Assembly (NCBI RefSeq): GCF_024347375.1
Contig: NZ_AP025471.1
Coordinates: 1,674,001 to 1,738,000 of the forward strand
Origin: Vibrio coralliirubri
Lineage (GTDB): Bacteria > Pseudomonadota > Gammaproteobacteria > Enterobacterales > Vibrionaceae
Reading direction: 5' to 3'
Length of the DNA: 64,000 nt
Shown: in pieces, positions 17,506-26,961 of the stretch
Layout of the letters: the number at the start of each line of letters is the position of its first letter
Numbering within the stretch: the first letter of the stretch is position 1
Translations under genes and position numbers: made by a program
Notes under the pieces: model-generated
The model's input: only the letters and a program-made list of their open reading frames with translations
The model's database searches: none
Told to the model about the DNA's origin: nothing

Positions 17506-17958
17506 GATTTCTAATCCCTTTCAAATGTTGACGTTGAAAGGTTAACTAGAATTTGTCATGCCGTTTTATCAATGCGACGAATGGTAATTACCAGGAGTGA
17601 ATGGTTGAGCTGGGGCGTGAGTGGAGTCTCAACCTTATAGGAACTAGACGAACACTATTCGCATAATTAGCCATAGTTACCTCCCCCTCTAACTCCCCCT
17701 CAATCTGGGTTCATCAATATCTCTAGATCTGTAGCAGAGGGGGAGAACTTTCTTTAGCACTGAACATACATCGACACTTTTAACGATCGGTGTTCTATTC
17801 CTCCCCTTTCCTCGAGCAGCAAGGGATCAAAAATATGAATCAAGGGGAGGCTAGGAGGGGATTTATTTTGGATTAACGCACTCGGCAGAGCTCAAACCAA
17901 AAAAAATAGCCGCTAATCAGCGGCTATTTTCAATGTTCAGAACAAAGCTTGATGACTT
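17506..17958. other. Intergenic region with CTCCCCCTC inverted and direct repeats
   Basis: No coding sequence seen. CTCCCCCTC occurs twice (17681-17689 and 17693-17701) and once inverted as GAGGGGGAG (17737-17745). A second G/C-rich pair follows: CCTCCCC at 17800 against AAGGGGAGG and AGGAGGGG at 17842-17860. The layout resembles a dispersed palindromic intergenic element; the upstream part should also carry the promoter of the ABC/LytTR cluster. Confidence 0.5.
17903..17930 (-). terminator. Terminator after the hydroxyacid dehydrogenase
   Basis: AAAATAGCCGCT / AGCGGCTATTTT with a four-base loop; on the minus strand it is followed by a run of T. It lies 28 bases past the dehydrogenase stop. 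Confidence 0.85.
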
Positions 17959-18834
17959 TTACTTCTTCGTCTCTTCAACCACAGCTTTCATCAATACTGA
18001 TGTATCCATGCGGCCTTGTCCTTCGGCAGACAGTGCCTTGTAGGCGTTGTTGGTCTTTTCAGTCAGTGGAAGCTGGATGCCTTGGCGCTCAGCTTCATCT
18101 AGGCAGAAACCTAAGTCTTTGATCATCCAATCAATTGCGAAGCCAAAATCGAACTTGTCTTGCGCCATTGTGGTCGCGCGGTTTTCCATCTGCCATGAAC
18201 CTGCTGCGCCGTTTTTAAGGCAATCAACTAGCGTTTGGATATCCAAACCTGATTTTTCAGCAAGTACCAAACCTTCAGAAAGGCCATTCAATACGCCTGC
18301 GATGCAGATCTGATTGACCATCTTTGCGCGTTGGCCTTGGCCGACTTTACCCATAAGAACTGACGACTTACCGTAAGCTTCGAACACAGGTTGAAGGTCG
18401 TTGAAAAGCGCTTGTTCGCCGCCACACATGATGGTTAGCACGCCGTTTTCTGCGCCCGCTTGACCACCAGATACAGGTGCATCCATAAAGCGAATACCGG
18501 CTTGCTTCGCTGCCACTTCAAGCTCTTCAGACAGAACTGCAGACGTTGTAGTGTGATCGACAAGAATCGCGTTTGGCTTCATCGCTGCCAATGCGCCTGT
18601 TTCGCTGGTTGTCATGCTGCGTACGTCATCATCGTTACCCACACAAACCAATACCACGTCAGCTTCCGCTACACACTCAGCCACAGATTCTGCCGCTTTA
18701 CCTTGGTGTTTATCAGCCCAGTCTAGCGCTTTGCTGTGAGTGCGGTTAAATACCGTTACCTCAAAACCGGCTTTGACTAGGTGGCCTGCCATTGGGAAAC
18801 CCATAACGCCTAGCCCGATAAAACTTACTTTCAT
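17959..18834 (-). CDS. NAD(P)-dependent beta-hydroxyacid dehydrogenase (GarR/MmsB type)
   Basis: 291 residues. The N-terminal Rossmann motif is GLGVMGFPMAGHL, the substrate-binding signature DAPVSGG follows, and the catalytic lysine lies in GQRAKMVNQ. This places it in the family of 3-hydroxyisobutyrate dehydrogenases and 2-hydroxy-3-oxopropionate (tartronate semialdehyde) reductases. It lies 12 bases downstream of a LysR-type regulator gene in the same direction and is probably co-transcribed with and regulated by it. No glyoxylate carboligase or valine-degradation gene is nearby, so I cannot choose between the substrates. Confidence 0.87.
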   Translation of the reverse strand: MKVSFIGLGVMGFPMAGHLVKAGFEVTVFNRTHSKALDWADKHQGKAAESVAECVAEADVVLVCVGNDDDVRSMTTSETGALAAMKPNAILVDHTTTSAVLSEELEVAAKQAGIRFMDAPVSGGQAGAENGVLTIMCGGEQALFNDLQPVFEAYGKSSVLMGKVGQGQRAKMVNQICIAGVLNGLSEGLVLAEKSGLDIQTLVDCLKNGAAGSWQMENRATTMAQDKFDFGFAIDWMIKDLGFCLDEAERQGIQLPLTEKTNNAYKALSAEGQGRMDTSVLMKAVVEETKK

Positions 18835-18846
18835 TTCTTTCTCCTT

Positions 18847-19749
18847 TTATTTGACCAAACCATCGCTATGAAAAGATCGAACACTCTCAATCAATGCATC
18901 AATAAGCAGGGTCAAAGCCTTTGGCTGATATTTTCTTTCTTTGTACACTAAATACGCTTGGCGATCACCCCGATGATACTCAGGGAGCACTTGAATCAGA
19001 TTCATCTCTGGGGATACGTGACGAAAAGGCAATGACGCGAGCCCCAAACCTTTTTGCGCTGCGGCCGCCACCGCATGAATATCGTTGACGATGAACTTAG
19101 GTTTAATCGTGATCATTTGCTCTAAGCGGTCGGATTTGTAGAGCGGCATATCGAACACATCATCGACGTTAATCCAATCTTGCAGCTCCAGGTCGTCCGG
19201 CTTTTCTATTGCTGCACGCGAATCTAAGTATTCTGGGCTCGCATAAAACCCGTGTTTGGCTTTAAACAGCGGTCGAGCAATCATGCCTTCCATGTCCGAG
19301 ATCTTAAACGTGATCAGTAAGTCACGATCGGTCTGTGGAATAAGCTGTTGTTGGCTCAGGGTAAGGTCGAGCTGAACGTTCGGGTATTGAGTGAGGAATT
19401 GCTCTACCGTCGACCGTAGAAAGCCACTGTAGAAGTTATGAGGCACGGCGAGCTTTATCTTGCCTTGGATAGCGTCACGCTCTTCAAGCAAGCTATTAAA
19501 GCCGTGATGAATCGACTCCATGCCGCTGCTCAGTGCAGAAAAAGCCGCCTCACCGTCTTTGGTGGCCACCAGCTCACGACCTTTCTTTTCTAAAAGTCGG
19601 ATATTGAGGCGATCTTCCAATGCGGTTAGCCGACGCGACATAGTCGACACAGGGAGTTGCAGCCGTTTCGAAGCCGATAGCAAAGAGCCCTCTTCAACCA
19701 CGGCACAGAATAAGAACAGATCATCAATGTTTCCAAATATGGAATTCAT
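18847..19749 (-). CDS. LysR-type transcriptional regulator
   Basis: About 300 residues from the ATG at 19749 (MNSIFGNIDDLFLF), the usual LysR length. An in-frame ATG at 19776 would add nine residues not typical of the family, but neither start has a strong ribosome binding site. The helix-turn-helix is in residues 5-60 (GSLLSASKRLQLPVSTMSRR), followed by the effector domain. The pattern with ALEDRLNIRLLEKKGRELVAT is common among CrgA/DsdC-like LysR proteins. It is divergent from the DUF2798 gene, and the dehydrogenase follows on the same strand; both are plausible targets. Confidence 0.85.
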   Translation of the reverse strand: MNSIFGNIDDLFLFCAVVEEGSLLSASKRLQLPVSTMSRRLTALEDRLNIRLLEKKGRELVATKDGEAAFSALSSGMESIHHGFNSLLEERDAIQGKIKLAVPHNFYSGFLRSTVEQFLTQYPNVQLDLTLSQQQLIPQTDRDLLITFKISDMEGMIARPLFKAKHGFYASPEYLDSRAAIEKPDDLELQDWINVDDVFDMPLYKSDRLEQMITIKPKFIVNDIHAVAAAAQKGLGLASLPFRHVSPEMNLIQVLPEYHRGDRQAYLVYKERKYQPKALTLLIDALIESVRSFHSDGLVK

Positions 19750-19834
19750 ACTTCTACATGTGCCTATTTTTCTCATTAATGGATAAATGTAACCTTATCT
19801 CATCAACATCAGAAAATCACGGGAGAAACACAGT

Positions 19835-20086
19835 ATGAACAACAAACAATTTTGGGTAACCGCGATTTTATCTTCACTGACCATGGCGACCATCATGTCA
19901 GGGTTAATTTCTGGCTACAAAATGGGATTCAGCCCCGAGTGGCCTCCAATCTGGATGCAAAGCTTTTTCATTGCTTGGCCTTGTGCCATCGCACTCAACC
20001 TCACTGTGCTTCCTTTGATCAGAAAACTCTCAGCATGGATTTGTCGCCCAAGAACGCTTTGCGAACCTGAGATCACGGAACGATGA
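19835..20086 (+). CDS. DUF2798 family small membrane protein
   Basis: 83 residues with two predicted membrane helices (about 6-28 and 42-66). The pattern SGLISGYKMG, then W-x-x-S-F-x-I-A-W-P-C-A and P-L-I-R-K, matches DUF2798, a family of unknown function. GGGAG ten bases upstream of the ATG supports the start. It is transcribed away from the LysR gene, with 85 bases between the two starts, and may be its target. Confidence 0.75.
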   Translation: MNNKQFWVTAILSSLTMATIMSGLISGYKMGFSPEWPPIWMQSFFIAWPCAIALNLTVLPLIRKLSAWICRPRTLCEPEITER

Positions 20087-20184
20087 TCAAGGGCTAGTGT
20101 TAAGGAGCTATAGTCTAGGTTCTGCGATAAAAGAGATGCGGTAAAAAGCTATGTTCATGGATAAACGCCTGAATTACAGACATA

Positions 20185-20213
20185 AAAAAACCGAGCACTA
20201 GGCTCGGTTTTTT
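20185..20213. terminator. Bidirectional terminator between DUF2798 and YebC paralogue
   Basis: AAAAAACCGAGC / GCTCGGTTTTTT with a short loop; A-runs and T-runs flank both sides, so it can serve the plus-strand DUF2798 gene and the minus-strand YebC-family gene. Confidence 0.85.
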
Positions 20214-20236
20214 AATAACTGTTGTTACTGTAAAGA

Positions 20237-20953
20237 TTACAGCTCAGCGTTGTGGTAAACCTGCTGAACGTCATCACAGTCGTCAAGCATGTCTAAGAAC
20301 TTCTGGAACTTCTCAGAATCTTCTTCAGCTACTGGCGTAGTTGTTTGAGGAACGAAAGTGATTTCCTCAACGTCTAGCGTTAGCTCTGGGAACGCAGTGT
20401 TTAGTGCAGTCTTCGTTTTGAAGAACTCAGTCGTTGGAGCGAATACAGTGATAACACCGTCTTCTAGCTCAACGTCAGTCACGTCTACGTCTTCCATCAT
20501 TAGCGTTTCTAGGATGATCTCGTCGTCTTCGCCTTTGAACTGGAATACAGCTTGGTGAGCGAACATGTGAGAAACAGTACCTTCAACACCGATTTTCGCA
20601 CCAGTCTTAACGAAACATTGGCGAACGTCTTGGAAAGTACGGTTGCCGTTGTCAGTTAGACAGTCAACGATTACGCTTGTGCCACCAGGGCCAAAACCTT
20701 CGTAACGAGCTGGTTGGAAGTCTTCACCGCCGCCGCCGTTCGCTTTATCGATCGCTTTGTCGATAACGTGAGCTGGTACTTGGTCTTTCTTCGCTTTAGC
20801 AATCAGGTGCTTAAGAGGTAGGTTCATGTCTGGGTCAGAGCTGCCGTTCTTAGCCAGTACGTAAATCTCTTTACCGTATTTAGAATAAACTTTAATTTTT
20901 GCGCCTGCAGTTTTCGCCATTGAGGCCTTGCGCACTTCAAAACTTCTTCCCAT
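20237..20953 (-). CDS. YebC/TACO1 family protein (YeeN-type paralogue)
   Basis: 238 residues. The N-terminus [31 protein letters not shown] and the signature [21 protein letters not shown] identify the YebC/PmpR/TACO1 family. The N-terminus resembles E. coli YeeN rather than YebC (MAGHSKWANIK). Family members have been described as DNA-binding regulators and, more recently, as translation factors that help ribosomes through difficult sequences. It has its own terminator and stands alone. The exact role here is open. Confidence 0.88.
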   Translation of the reverse strand: MGRSFEVRKASMAKTAGAKIKVYSKYGKEIYVLAKNGSSDPDMNLPLKHLIAKAKKDQVPAHVIDKAIDKANGGGGEDFQPARYEGFGPGGTSVIVDCLTDNGNRTFQDVRQCFVKTGAKIGVEGTVSHMFAHQAVFQFKGEDDEIILETLMMEDVDVTDVELEDGVITVFAPTTEFFKTKTALNTAFPELTLDVEEITFVPQTTTPVAEEDSEKFQKFLDMLDDCDDVQQVYHNAEL

Positions 20954-21049
20954 CGGGATCTTCTCTCTGATTCAATTAACGGTGCAAATTCTAGCAAATT
21001 ACTGTGTCATTTCAATTCTACAGCACTGCTGGGCAAGGTTTGTCTGCGT

Positions 21050-21259
21050 TTATGCGACACCCATTACCCGTTTGTATTTTTCTACAGACTGATCAAACCA
21101 AGCCTTTTCTTCTGGGTCACCTAGCTTCATTGCTTCTTCAACAATGGCTTCAGGGCCACATTTCGCTTGCTTCAGTTTCCATACAAGAAACGATGCTTGC
21201 TTATCCAGTTCGATTTTATTTTTCTCGCTGGGTGGAAGGAGTGAAAGGTTGATAGACAT
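21050..21259 (-). CDS. Small protein, probable DUF3283
   Basis: 69 residues from the ATG at 21259 (MSINLSLLPPSEKNKIELDK), with GAAGG six bases upstream; a longer reading to 21316 lacks such support. Soluble, charged, mostly helical, with no signal or membrane segment. It resembles the Vibrio small-protein family DUF3283, recalled from its N-terminal pattern; function unknown. Confidence 0.7.
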   Translation of the reverse strand: MSINLSLLPPSEKNKIELDKQASFLVWKLKQAKCGPEAIVEEAMKLGDPEEKAWFDQSVEKYKRVMGVA

Positions 21260-21512
21260 TATTAGCCTTCGTCTGTAATACACTTGGCCGAGAAATATAT
21301 CATAGAGCAGCCTCATAAAACCAATACTATGAGTAACAGAAAGGGTTTATGAGACAAGAAACCAAGCAAGTCGCTGATGCAGGTCAAGCTAGTTTGAGAG
21401 AAGTTGCACCCCTTGAGGAGAAAGTATCGAGTATTCAACTCACATTATGAGCTGAATAATCAGATAATCGCATCACAGAGATAAGAAGGACAGCTCCTCG
21501 AAACCCAAAAGA

Positions 21513-21851
21513 CTACTCACTCACCGCGAACACATCGCAGCGTGAGGCGCAGATGAAGTCATTTTTGTGCAGGCCTTTGATTGAATGGCTCCACCAAGTG
21601 ACAGTGACTTTGCCCCACTCCAATAAAATCGAAGGATGATGGAACTCTTCTTCTGCCAGTTCTGACACTTTGTTGCTGAATGCCCACGCTAGTTTGTAGT
21701 TCTTAAACTTGAACACCTTCTCAAGCTGCGGGATGCCGTCTCTTTTGATGATCTGCCAATCTGACAACTCCAACAGTAAAGATTGTTGCTCATCTTTACT
21801 TAAGGCAATCGCGTCGATACTGCAGGCTTCGCATTTTTGTTCATTCAACAT
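21513..21851 (-). CDS. phhB: Pterin-4a-carbinolamine dehydratase
   Basis: 112 residues from the ATG at 21851, which overlaps the end of phhA by 11 bases; a longer frame up to 21896 reads into phhA and is unlikely. The active-site pattern E-E-F-H-H-P-S followed by [17 protein letters not shown] matches PCD/DCoH. The enzyme dehydrates the 4a-hydroxy-tetrahydropterin released by phenylalanine hydroxylase so the cofactor can be recycled. The overlap with phhA means coupled expression. Confidence 0.93.
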   Translation of the reverse strand: MLNEQKCEACSIDAIALSKDEQQSLLLELSDWQIIKRDGIPQLEKVFKFKNYKLAWAFSNKVSELAEEEFHHPSILLEWGKVTVTWWSHSIKGLHKNDFICASRCDVFAVSE

Positions 21852-22635
21852 GTGTTGGTTCCTTGGGTTCAAAAAGTGGTGGTAGTAACCCCGCATCTAT
21901 AGCGAGATCAGCTTGCTGTAATAGGTTTTCCTGACTGATTTTGAAGAGCTCAGATAGCTCGTCGATCACGTAATATTTCGGTTGCATGATGTCGATGCGG
22001 TAAGGAGTTCTTAACACCGTTTGCAGATCGAACCGTTCACGAACCGCCAAATCACCGCCCAATGCGTACATGGTTTCCGCCGGAGAAGAGAGAATGCCAC
22101 CGCCATAAATTTTCAGTTGTTGGCCTTCTTTTACTAAACCGAACTCGACCGTAAACCAATACAAACGGGCAAGATAAGCGCGCTGTTTGGATGTGGCGGC
22201 TTGGCCTAGTTTTCCATAATGCTCAGTGAAAGCCGCGAAATCGGCATTAGTGAGCATGGCACAGTGACCAAAAATTTCATGAAAGAAATCAGGTTCTTGT
22301 AAGTAATCGAACTCGTCTCGCGTTCTCAGAAATGTCGCAACTGGGAATTTCTTATTGGCGAGCAAATCAAAGAATCGGTCGAAATCAATCAATGCAGGCA
22401 CAGGCTGAACTTGCCAACCTGTTGTTTCCATTAGCACTTTATTTATCTCTGGAAGCTGGGGAACTCTGTCTAATGGCAGATCCAGCAGGGTCAAACCGTG
22501 CAAATAAGCATCGCATGCGCGGTCATTAATGACGTCCAGTTGCCTTTTCACTAAGTCGTGCCAAATGGCGTCTTCTTCGAGGCTCCACTCAACCCATCCC
22601 TCTTGGCTCACGGGCTTAGAATGATATTGAGTCAT
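21841..22635 (-). CDS. phhA: Phenylalanine-4-hydroxylase
   Basis: 264 residues, normal for bacterial monomeric PhhA. The iron ligands are visible: His119 and His124 in [12 protein letters not shown] and Glu164 in YWFTVEFGL. It turns phenylalanine into tyrosine with oxygen and tetrahydropterin, feeding the hpd-hmgA-fahA-maiA pathway encoded 6-10 kb away. It is divergent from aacS, and a near-perfect TyrR box lies between them, so expression is probably induced by aromatic amino acids through TyrR. Confidence 0.95.
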   Translation of the reverse strand: MTQYHSKPVSQEGWVEWSLEEDAIWHDLVKRQLDVINDRACDAYLHGLTLLDLPLDRVPQLPEINKVLMETTGWQVQPVPALIDFDRFFDLLANKKFPVATFLRTRDEFDYLQEPDFFHEIFGHCAMLTNADFAAFTEHYGKLGQAATSKQRAYLARLYWFTVEFGLVKEGQQLKIYGGGILSSPAETMYALGGDLAVRERFDLQTVLRTPYRIDIMQPKYYVIDELSELFKISQENLLQQADLAIDAGLLPPLFEPKEPTHVE

Positions 22636-22723
22636 TACACACCTCCTTTCGAATGTCTCACTTTAAGCCTATCTCCACTCCTTATATCCGCCAATTTGCA
22701 CGATTTTTCGAAACGGGCGATCG

Positions 22724-22741
22724 TGTAACATTTTATTTACA
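22724..22741. promoter_or_regulatory. Candidate TyrR box between phhA and aacS
   Basis: TGTAACATTTTATTTACA fits the TyrR consensus TGTAAA-N6-TTTACA with one mismatch. It lies about 90 bases from both divergent start codons, so one bound dimer could act on both genes. A matching box stands upstream of hpd. Confidence 0.7.
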
Positions 22742-22834
22742 CAATTCCGACAGCCCCTTATTTTGCTGATCTTTTGACTTTGTAAAACCTAAATACCAGA
22801 CTGAAATCGTTAAGTTTTTGTTAAAGGTAAAGGA

Positions 22835-24871
22835 ATGCACGAGAGCAATAAGCCAATTTGGCAACCCAGTGACCAACGTATCGCACACGCCAACGTAACC
22901 CGATTTATGGATAACCTCGATCAGCAGGGCGTATTCGAGCGGGAATTGAAAAACTACACGGAGCTTCATCAATGGTCTGTGGAGCAGCCGGAGTCGTTTT
23001 GGCATAACGTGTGGCAGTTTTGTGGCATGGTGGGTTCGCAAGACTGTATTAACAGGGTAGAAAGCGAGCACATCAAAACTCAAAGTGAAAGCCGCTGGCA
23101 GCAGCCGAAATCGAATCGCGATGCGGTGTGGTTTCCGAATGCTCAAGTTAACTACGCCGAAAACTTGCTGCATTCAGCAAAAGCGTTGCCAAACGAACTT
23201 GCGATTTGGTTTGAGAACGAACGTGGCGAACAGCAAAGCTACACATGGCAAACCTTGTGTGAGGAAGTCTCTAGCGTTCAACAATGGCTCGTGGAATGTG
23301 GCGTGCAACAAGGCGATGTGGTCGCCGCTTATACTTCTTATCTGCCGCAAACCGTGGTCGCGATGTTGGCAACCACCAGCTTAGGGGCGATTTGGACGTC
23401 AACCTCGCCTGATTTTGGCGTCGAGAGTGTAATTGAGCGATTCGGACAGGTGAAACCTAAGGTGCTGTTCACCTGTGATGGCTACACCTTCAATGGCAAG
23501 ACGTTCGATATGACGGACAAGAACCGTGAAATCATCGAACACTTAAACGAATTAAAACAGGTGTGTCAGATCGGTTATTTGAAACCGAGTAATGACTTAG
23601 AGAAGAGCGATTTAGAGAAGAAAAAAGTTGAACATGATGTGTCGATTCTAAGCTGGCACAGCATCATTAATCACTATCAGACAAAACCTCTTCGATTTGT
23701 GCGTATCGGCTTCAATGAACCATTATTCGTACTCTACTCTTCCGGCACAACGGGCAAGCCTAAATGCATTGTGCATTCTGTCGGTGGCACCACCATCAAC
23801 CACCTAAAAGAGCATCAACTTCATTGCGATATTAAACCGAGAGATCGCGTGTTCTACTACACCACTTGTGGTTGGATGATGTGGAACTGGCACGTCTCTG
23901 CGCTCGCCAGCGGTGCTTGTTTGGTGATCTTTGATGGCAGCCCGGTTTACCCGCAACCTAACGTTCTATGGGATTTAGCGCAGCGAGCTGACGTATCGAC
24001 ATTTGGCACCTCAGCCAAGTATCTAGAGGCGATTGAGAAAGCCGAACTCTCACCGATCGACAGCCACTCTCTTCCTCAATTAAGAACACTGTGCTCGACC
24101 GGTTCTGTGCTCTACCCAGAGCAGTTCGATTACGTTTACAAGCACATAAAGCAAGACCTGCATTTGGCGTCGATTTCTGGCGGCACGGATATTTGTGGCT
24201 GCTTTGTTTTGGGCAACCCTATCTCGCCAGTGTATCGCGGTGAGTGCCAACAGGCCGGGCTCGGCGTCGACATCAAGGTGTTCAATTCGTCTGGTCAAAA
24301 GGTCGATCACGAACGTGGCGAATTAGTTTGTACAAATTCCCTTCCCAACTTCCCCGCTGGCTTTTGGAATGACACCGGAGAGCGCTATCACAGCACCTAT
24401 TGGGATAGGTTCGATAATGTGTGGCATCACGGTGATGAAGTCGCGCAGAGCGAACATGGCGGTTACCTGTTCTACGGGCGAGGCGACACCACACTCAACC
24501 CTGGAGGAGTAAGAATTGGTACCGCCGAGATCTATCAGCAAGTAAACACCATTGAAGGCATCATCGATTCGATAGCTGTCGGTAAAGACATCGACCGCAA
24601 TGAGCAGATATGGTTGTTTGTTCAGCTGCAGCAAGGTGTGAGTTTAGATGAAAAGTTACTGACAGCCATCAAAAGCAAACTCAAATCATCCTGCTCGCCA
24701 AGGCACGTGCCAAGCCAGATATTTGCGATCAGCGACGTGCCAAAAACACGCTCAGGCAAACTGGTGGAGTTGGCTGTGAAACAGGTGATCAATGGCAAGA
24801 GTGTAGAAAACCTTGGGGCTATCGCTAACGCCGAGGTTTTGGAAGAGATAAAGAGTGTTGTTTCGCTTTAG
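22835..24871 (+). CDS. aacS: Acetoacetyl-CoA synthetase
   Basis: 678 residues. The AMP-forming ligase motif is LYSSGTTGKPKCIVHS, the acetoacetyl-CoA synthetase pattern W-M-M-W-N-W and FGTSAKYL follow, and the catalytic lysine is near the C-terminus in KTRSGKLVELAVK. It activates acetoacetate with ATP and CoA. Acetoacetate is one product of FahA, so the gene fits the aromatic amino acid pathway around it. The start has AAAGG upstream, and the shared TyrR box suggests co-regulation with phhAB. Confidence 0.93.
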   Translation: MHESNKPIWQPSDQRIAHANVTRFMDNLDQQGVFERELKNYTELHQWSVEQPESFWHNVWQFCGMVGSQDCINRVESEHIKTQSESRWQQPKSNRDAVWFPNAQVNYAENLLHSAKALPNELAIWFENERGEQQSYTWQTLCEEVSSVQQWLVECGVQQGDVVAAYTSYLPQTVVAMLATTSLGAIWTSTSPDFGVESVIERFGQVKPKVLFTCDGYTFNGKTFDMTDKNREIIEHLNELKQVCQIGYLKPSNDLEKSDLEKKKVEHDVSILSWHSIINHYQTKPLRFVRIGFNEPLFVLYSSGTTGKPKCIVHSVGGTTINHLKEHQLHCDIKPRDRVFYYTTCGWMMWNWHVSALASGACLVIFDGSPVYPQPNVLWDLAQRADVSTFGTSAKYLEAIEKAELSPIDSHSLPQLRTLCSTGSVLYPEQFDYVYKHIKQDLHLASISGGTDICGCFVLGNPISPVYRGECQQAGLGVDIKVFNSSGQKVDHERGELVCTNSLPNFPAGFWNDTGERYHSTYWDRFDNVWHHGDEVAQSEHGGYLFYGRGDTTLNPGGVRIGTAEIYQQVNTIEGIIDSIAVGKDIDRNEQIWLFVQLQQGVSLDEKLLTAIKSKLKSSCSPRHVPSQIFAISDVPKTRSGKLVELAVKQVINGKSVENLGAIANAEVLEEIKSVVSL

Positions 24872-24995
24872 TGTTGAGCCTTAGAAAGTGGCTAACTATC
24901 TCCGATTTTCATTTGGCTGTCAGATAGCACCTAGAGTAAAGGCAGCCGATTGAAAACCAAATCTAAACTTCTATTTAAGCTTGTGAATCCTCGCC

Positions 24996-25628
24996 TCAGT
25001 ATAGCCCCGTACCTTTTCCAAAGCTCTTAAGCATTGTTGCTTTATCAACAAGCAGAGGCGCTAGCATTGCTGAAGAGACAGCAAGCGCAATGTATTCGTT
25101 TACTTTGAATACCTTAGCTGCAGAGAAAGAAACCAGCATAGGTAAGAAGAAGAACACAGCAACAGAGATCGAGCGGAAGAAATAAACTGTGTCTGAGGTT
25201 TCAGAGATAACATTGGTTGCAATAAGGCCAGACAACAGGCCCATCAACATACCCGCGCCTGCGATTGCGGGTACAACCGGACCAAAGATGCCTGCGACAA
25301 TGCGCATCACGCCTTGGAACAGCTTGCCTTTCTCTAGCTCATCAGCCGGAGTCGCGTCAGCTTGTTGAGTGTTTGATAGTGCGTTGAACCACTTTTCTAC
25401 CTCAACACCGATGATGACTTGAGTTTGGCCTTGTTGAAGTACCACACCTTTCACATCTGCGATCTGCTTGATCGCTTCTTCGTCTACCAGTGACTCGTCA
25501 GCTAATTTGAATCTCAGCCTTGTCATACAGTGCGTGATACTCACGATATTGTCTTCACCACCAAGTGCAGTGATTAATAACTGTATATTTTCTTTGAAAT
25601 TTTTCTTATTCGATGATGACTTCGAGTT
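24996..25628 (-). pseudogene. Remnant of a PTS sugar permease EIIBC, cut at both ends
   Basis: About 210 codons remain. The frame is open from the IS edge at 25628 (through KKNFKENIQLLITALGGEDN) and contains the EIIB active-site motif SITHCMTRLRFKL of the beta-glucoside/sucrose/trehalose PTS family (phospho-acceptor Cys), a linker, and the first part of EIIC (FGPVVPAIAGAGMLMGLLSG). It ends at 24996 after about a third of the usual 450-480 residues. The upstream end is removed by the IS903-like element and the downstream end by a deletion, so it cannot transport. Sugar specificity cannot be told. Confidence 0.85.
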
Positions 25629-26682
25629 GGCTTTGTTGCGTAATTCAATGGAACTAAATCAAGAACCTACGATCTGATCAGCTACCTCCACTCTATCTCG
25701 TAGTCCTATGCCTAAGCCTCGTTATAAAACAACCAACTGGAAGCAATACAACCGATCACTCATTAACCGTGGTTCTCTGACTTTTTGGATTGATGAAGAA
25801 GCAATAAGCGGATGGGCGCAAAGCAAACAGAATAAGCGCGGTAGGCCGCGTCGGTTCAGTGATTTAGCTATCACGACAGCACTCATGGTCAAACGAGTTT
25901 TTTCTATGCCATTGAGAGCGCTGCAAGGATTTATCGACTCGATATTTAGGTTAGCCCATGTACCGTTAAGTTGTCCGCATTACACCTGCATCAGTCGTAG
26001 AGCCAAGCAAGTTGAGGTTTCATTTAAGACTAAAACGAGAGGAGCGATACAGCACCTAGCCATTGATGCTACTGGCCTTAAGGTTTATGGCGAAGGTGAA
26101 TGGAAAGTCAAAAAACATGGGACGGATGGCAAGCGTAGAGTCTGGCGAAAGCTGCATATTGCAGTCGATACCAACACTCATGAGATCATTGCCGCCGAGC
26201 TAAGTTTATCGACGGTTACAGATGGAGAAGTACTCCCGAACTTACTGAAACAAACACGCCGAAGTATCCTTGAGGTGTCTGGTGATGGCGCTTACGACAC
26301 GAGAGCGTGTCACGCTGCTATTAAGATTAAGGGAGCTATTGCGCTTATTCCCCCAAGAGAAGGGGCTGCCTTCTGGGAGCGTGGTCACCCTCGAAATTTC
26401 GCCGTGGGTTGCCAGAAATTATACGACTCAAATAAGTATTGGAAAGAGCGGTATGGATACCACAAACGTTCACTCTCAGAAACAGCGATGTATCGAGTTA
26501 AACAGTTGCTAGGAGGGAAACTGAGCTTAAGAAATTACAATGCCCAGGTGGGTGAAACTTACGCGATGATAAAAGCGTTGAACAAGCTTACTGGGTTAGG
26601 TATGCCTGAAACTTGTCGTATTGACTAAGAAACAAGCGAAACGGGTTGGCTCTATCTCTAAATTTAATTACGCAACAAAGCC
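25629..26682 (+). mobile_element. IS5-family (IS903 group) insertion sequence, copy 1
   Basis: 1054 bp bounded by the perfect inverted repeat GGCTTTGTTGCGTAATT / AATTACGCAACAAAGCC. IS903 ends begin with the same GGCTTTGTTG. It encodes one transposase. The nine-base flanks (CTTCGAGTT left, GCTGAGAAC right) differ, so this is not a simple insertion with its target duplication still in place. Confidence 0.92.
25708..26628 (+). CDS. IS5/IS903-type transposase, copy 1
   Basis: 306 residues, intact. The DDE core is visible: HLAIDATGLKVYG (first Asp), VSGDGAYDTRACH (second Asp) and, later, the Y-(2)-R-(3)-E-(6)-K signature region RSLSETAMYRVKQLLG (Glu). It is identical in sequence to the copy at 27016-27936, so duplication is recent. 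The element probably remains active. Confidence 0.93.
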   Translation: MPKPRYKTTNWKQYNRSLINRGSLTFWIDEEAISGWAQSKQNKRGRPRRFSDLAITTALMVKRVFSMPLRALQGFIDSIFRLAHVPLSCPHYTCISRRAKQVEVSFKTKTRGAIQHLAIDATGLKVYGEGEWKVKKHGTDGKRRVWRKLHIAVDTNTHEIIAAELSLSTVTDGEVLPNLLKQTRRSILEVSGDGAYDTRACHAAIKIKGAIALIPPREGAAFWERGHPRNFAVGCQKLYDSNKYWKERYGYHKRSLSETAMYRVKQLLGGKLSLRNYNAQVGETYAMIKALNKLTGLGMPETCRID

Positions 26683-26961
26683 GCTGAGAACCAACGTGAA
26701 AATATAATCAAATCAGCGGCGAGTATTGCCGCGATCGCTCGCGAGCATGAGATTGTTATCGTTCATGGTAATGGCCCACAAGTAGGTTTGTTGATGGAAC
26801 AAAACGCAGCTTACAACGAATATTCACCAGAGACGACCCCGTATCCAATGGATGTACTCGGCTCTCAAACCTGTGGCATGGTGGGCTACATGTTACAGCA
26901 AGAACTAAGAAACATTGACCCTGAATTAGACGTAGCGACGCTAGTCACGCAAACTGAAGTA
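26683..26961 (+). pseudogene. Internal fragment of carbamate kinase (arcC) between two IS copies
   Basis: Ninety-three codons in one open frame, from AENQRENI to [41 protein letters not shown] and the flanking residues are those of carbamate kinase, roughly residues 20-112 of about 310. Both ends stop at the IS edges. The kinase makes ATP from carbamoyl phosphate in the arginine deiminase pathway; this fragment cannot. No other arginine deiminase gene is in the window. Confidence 0.88.

Noticed and set aside
22733..23173. Minus-strand 146-codon frame overlapping the aacS start
   Set aside because: It runs opposite to the well-supported aacS gene and would cover its promoter; no homology or ribosome binding site seen.
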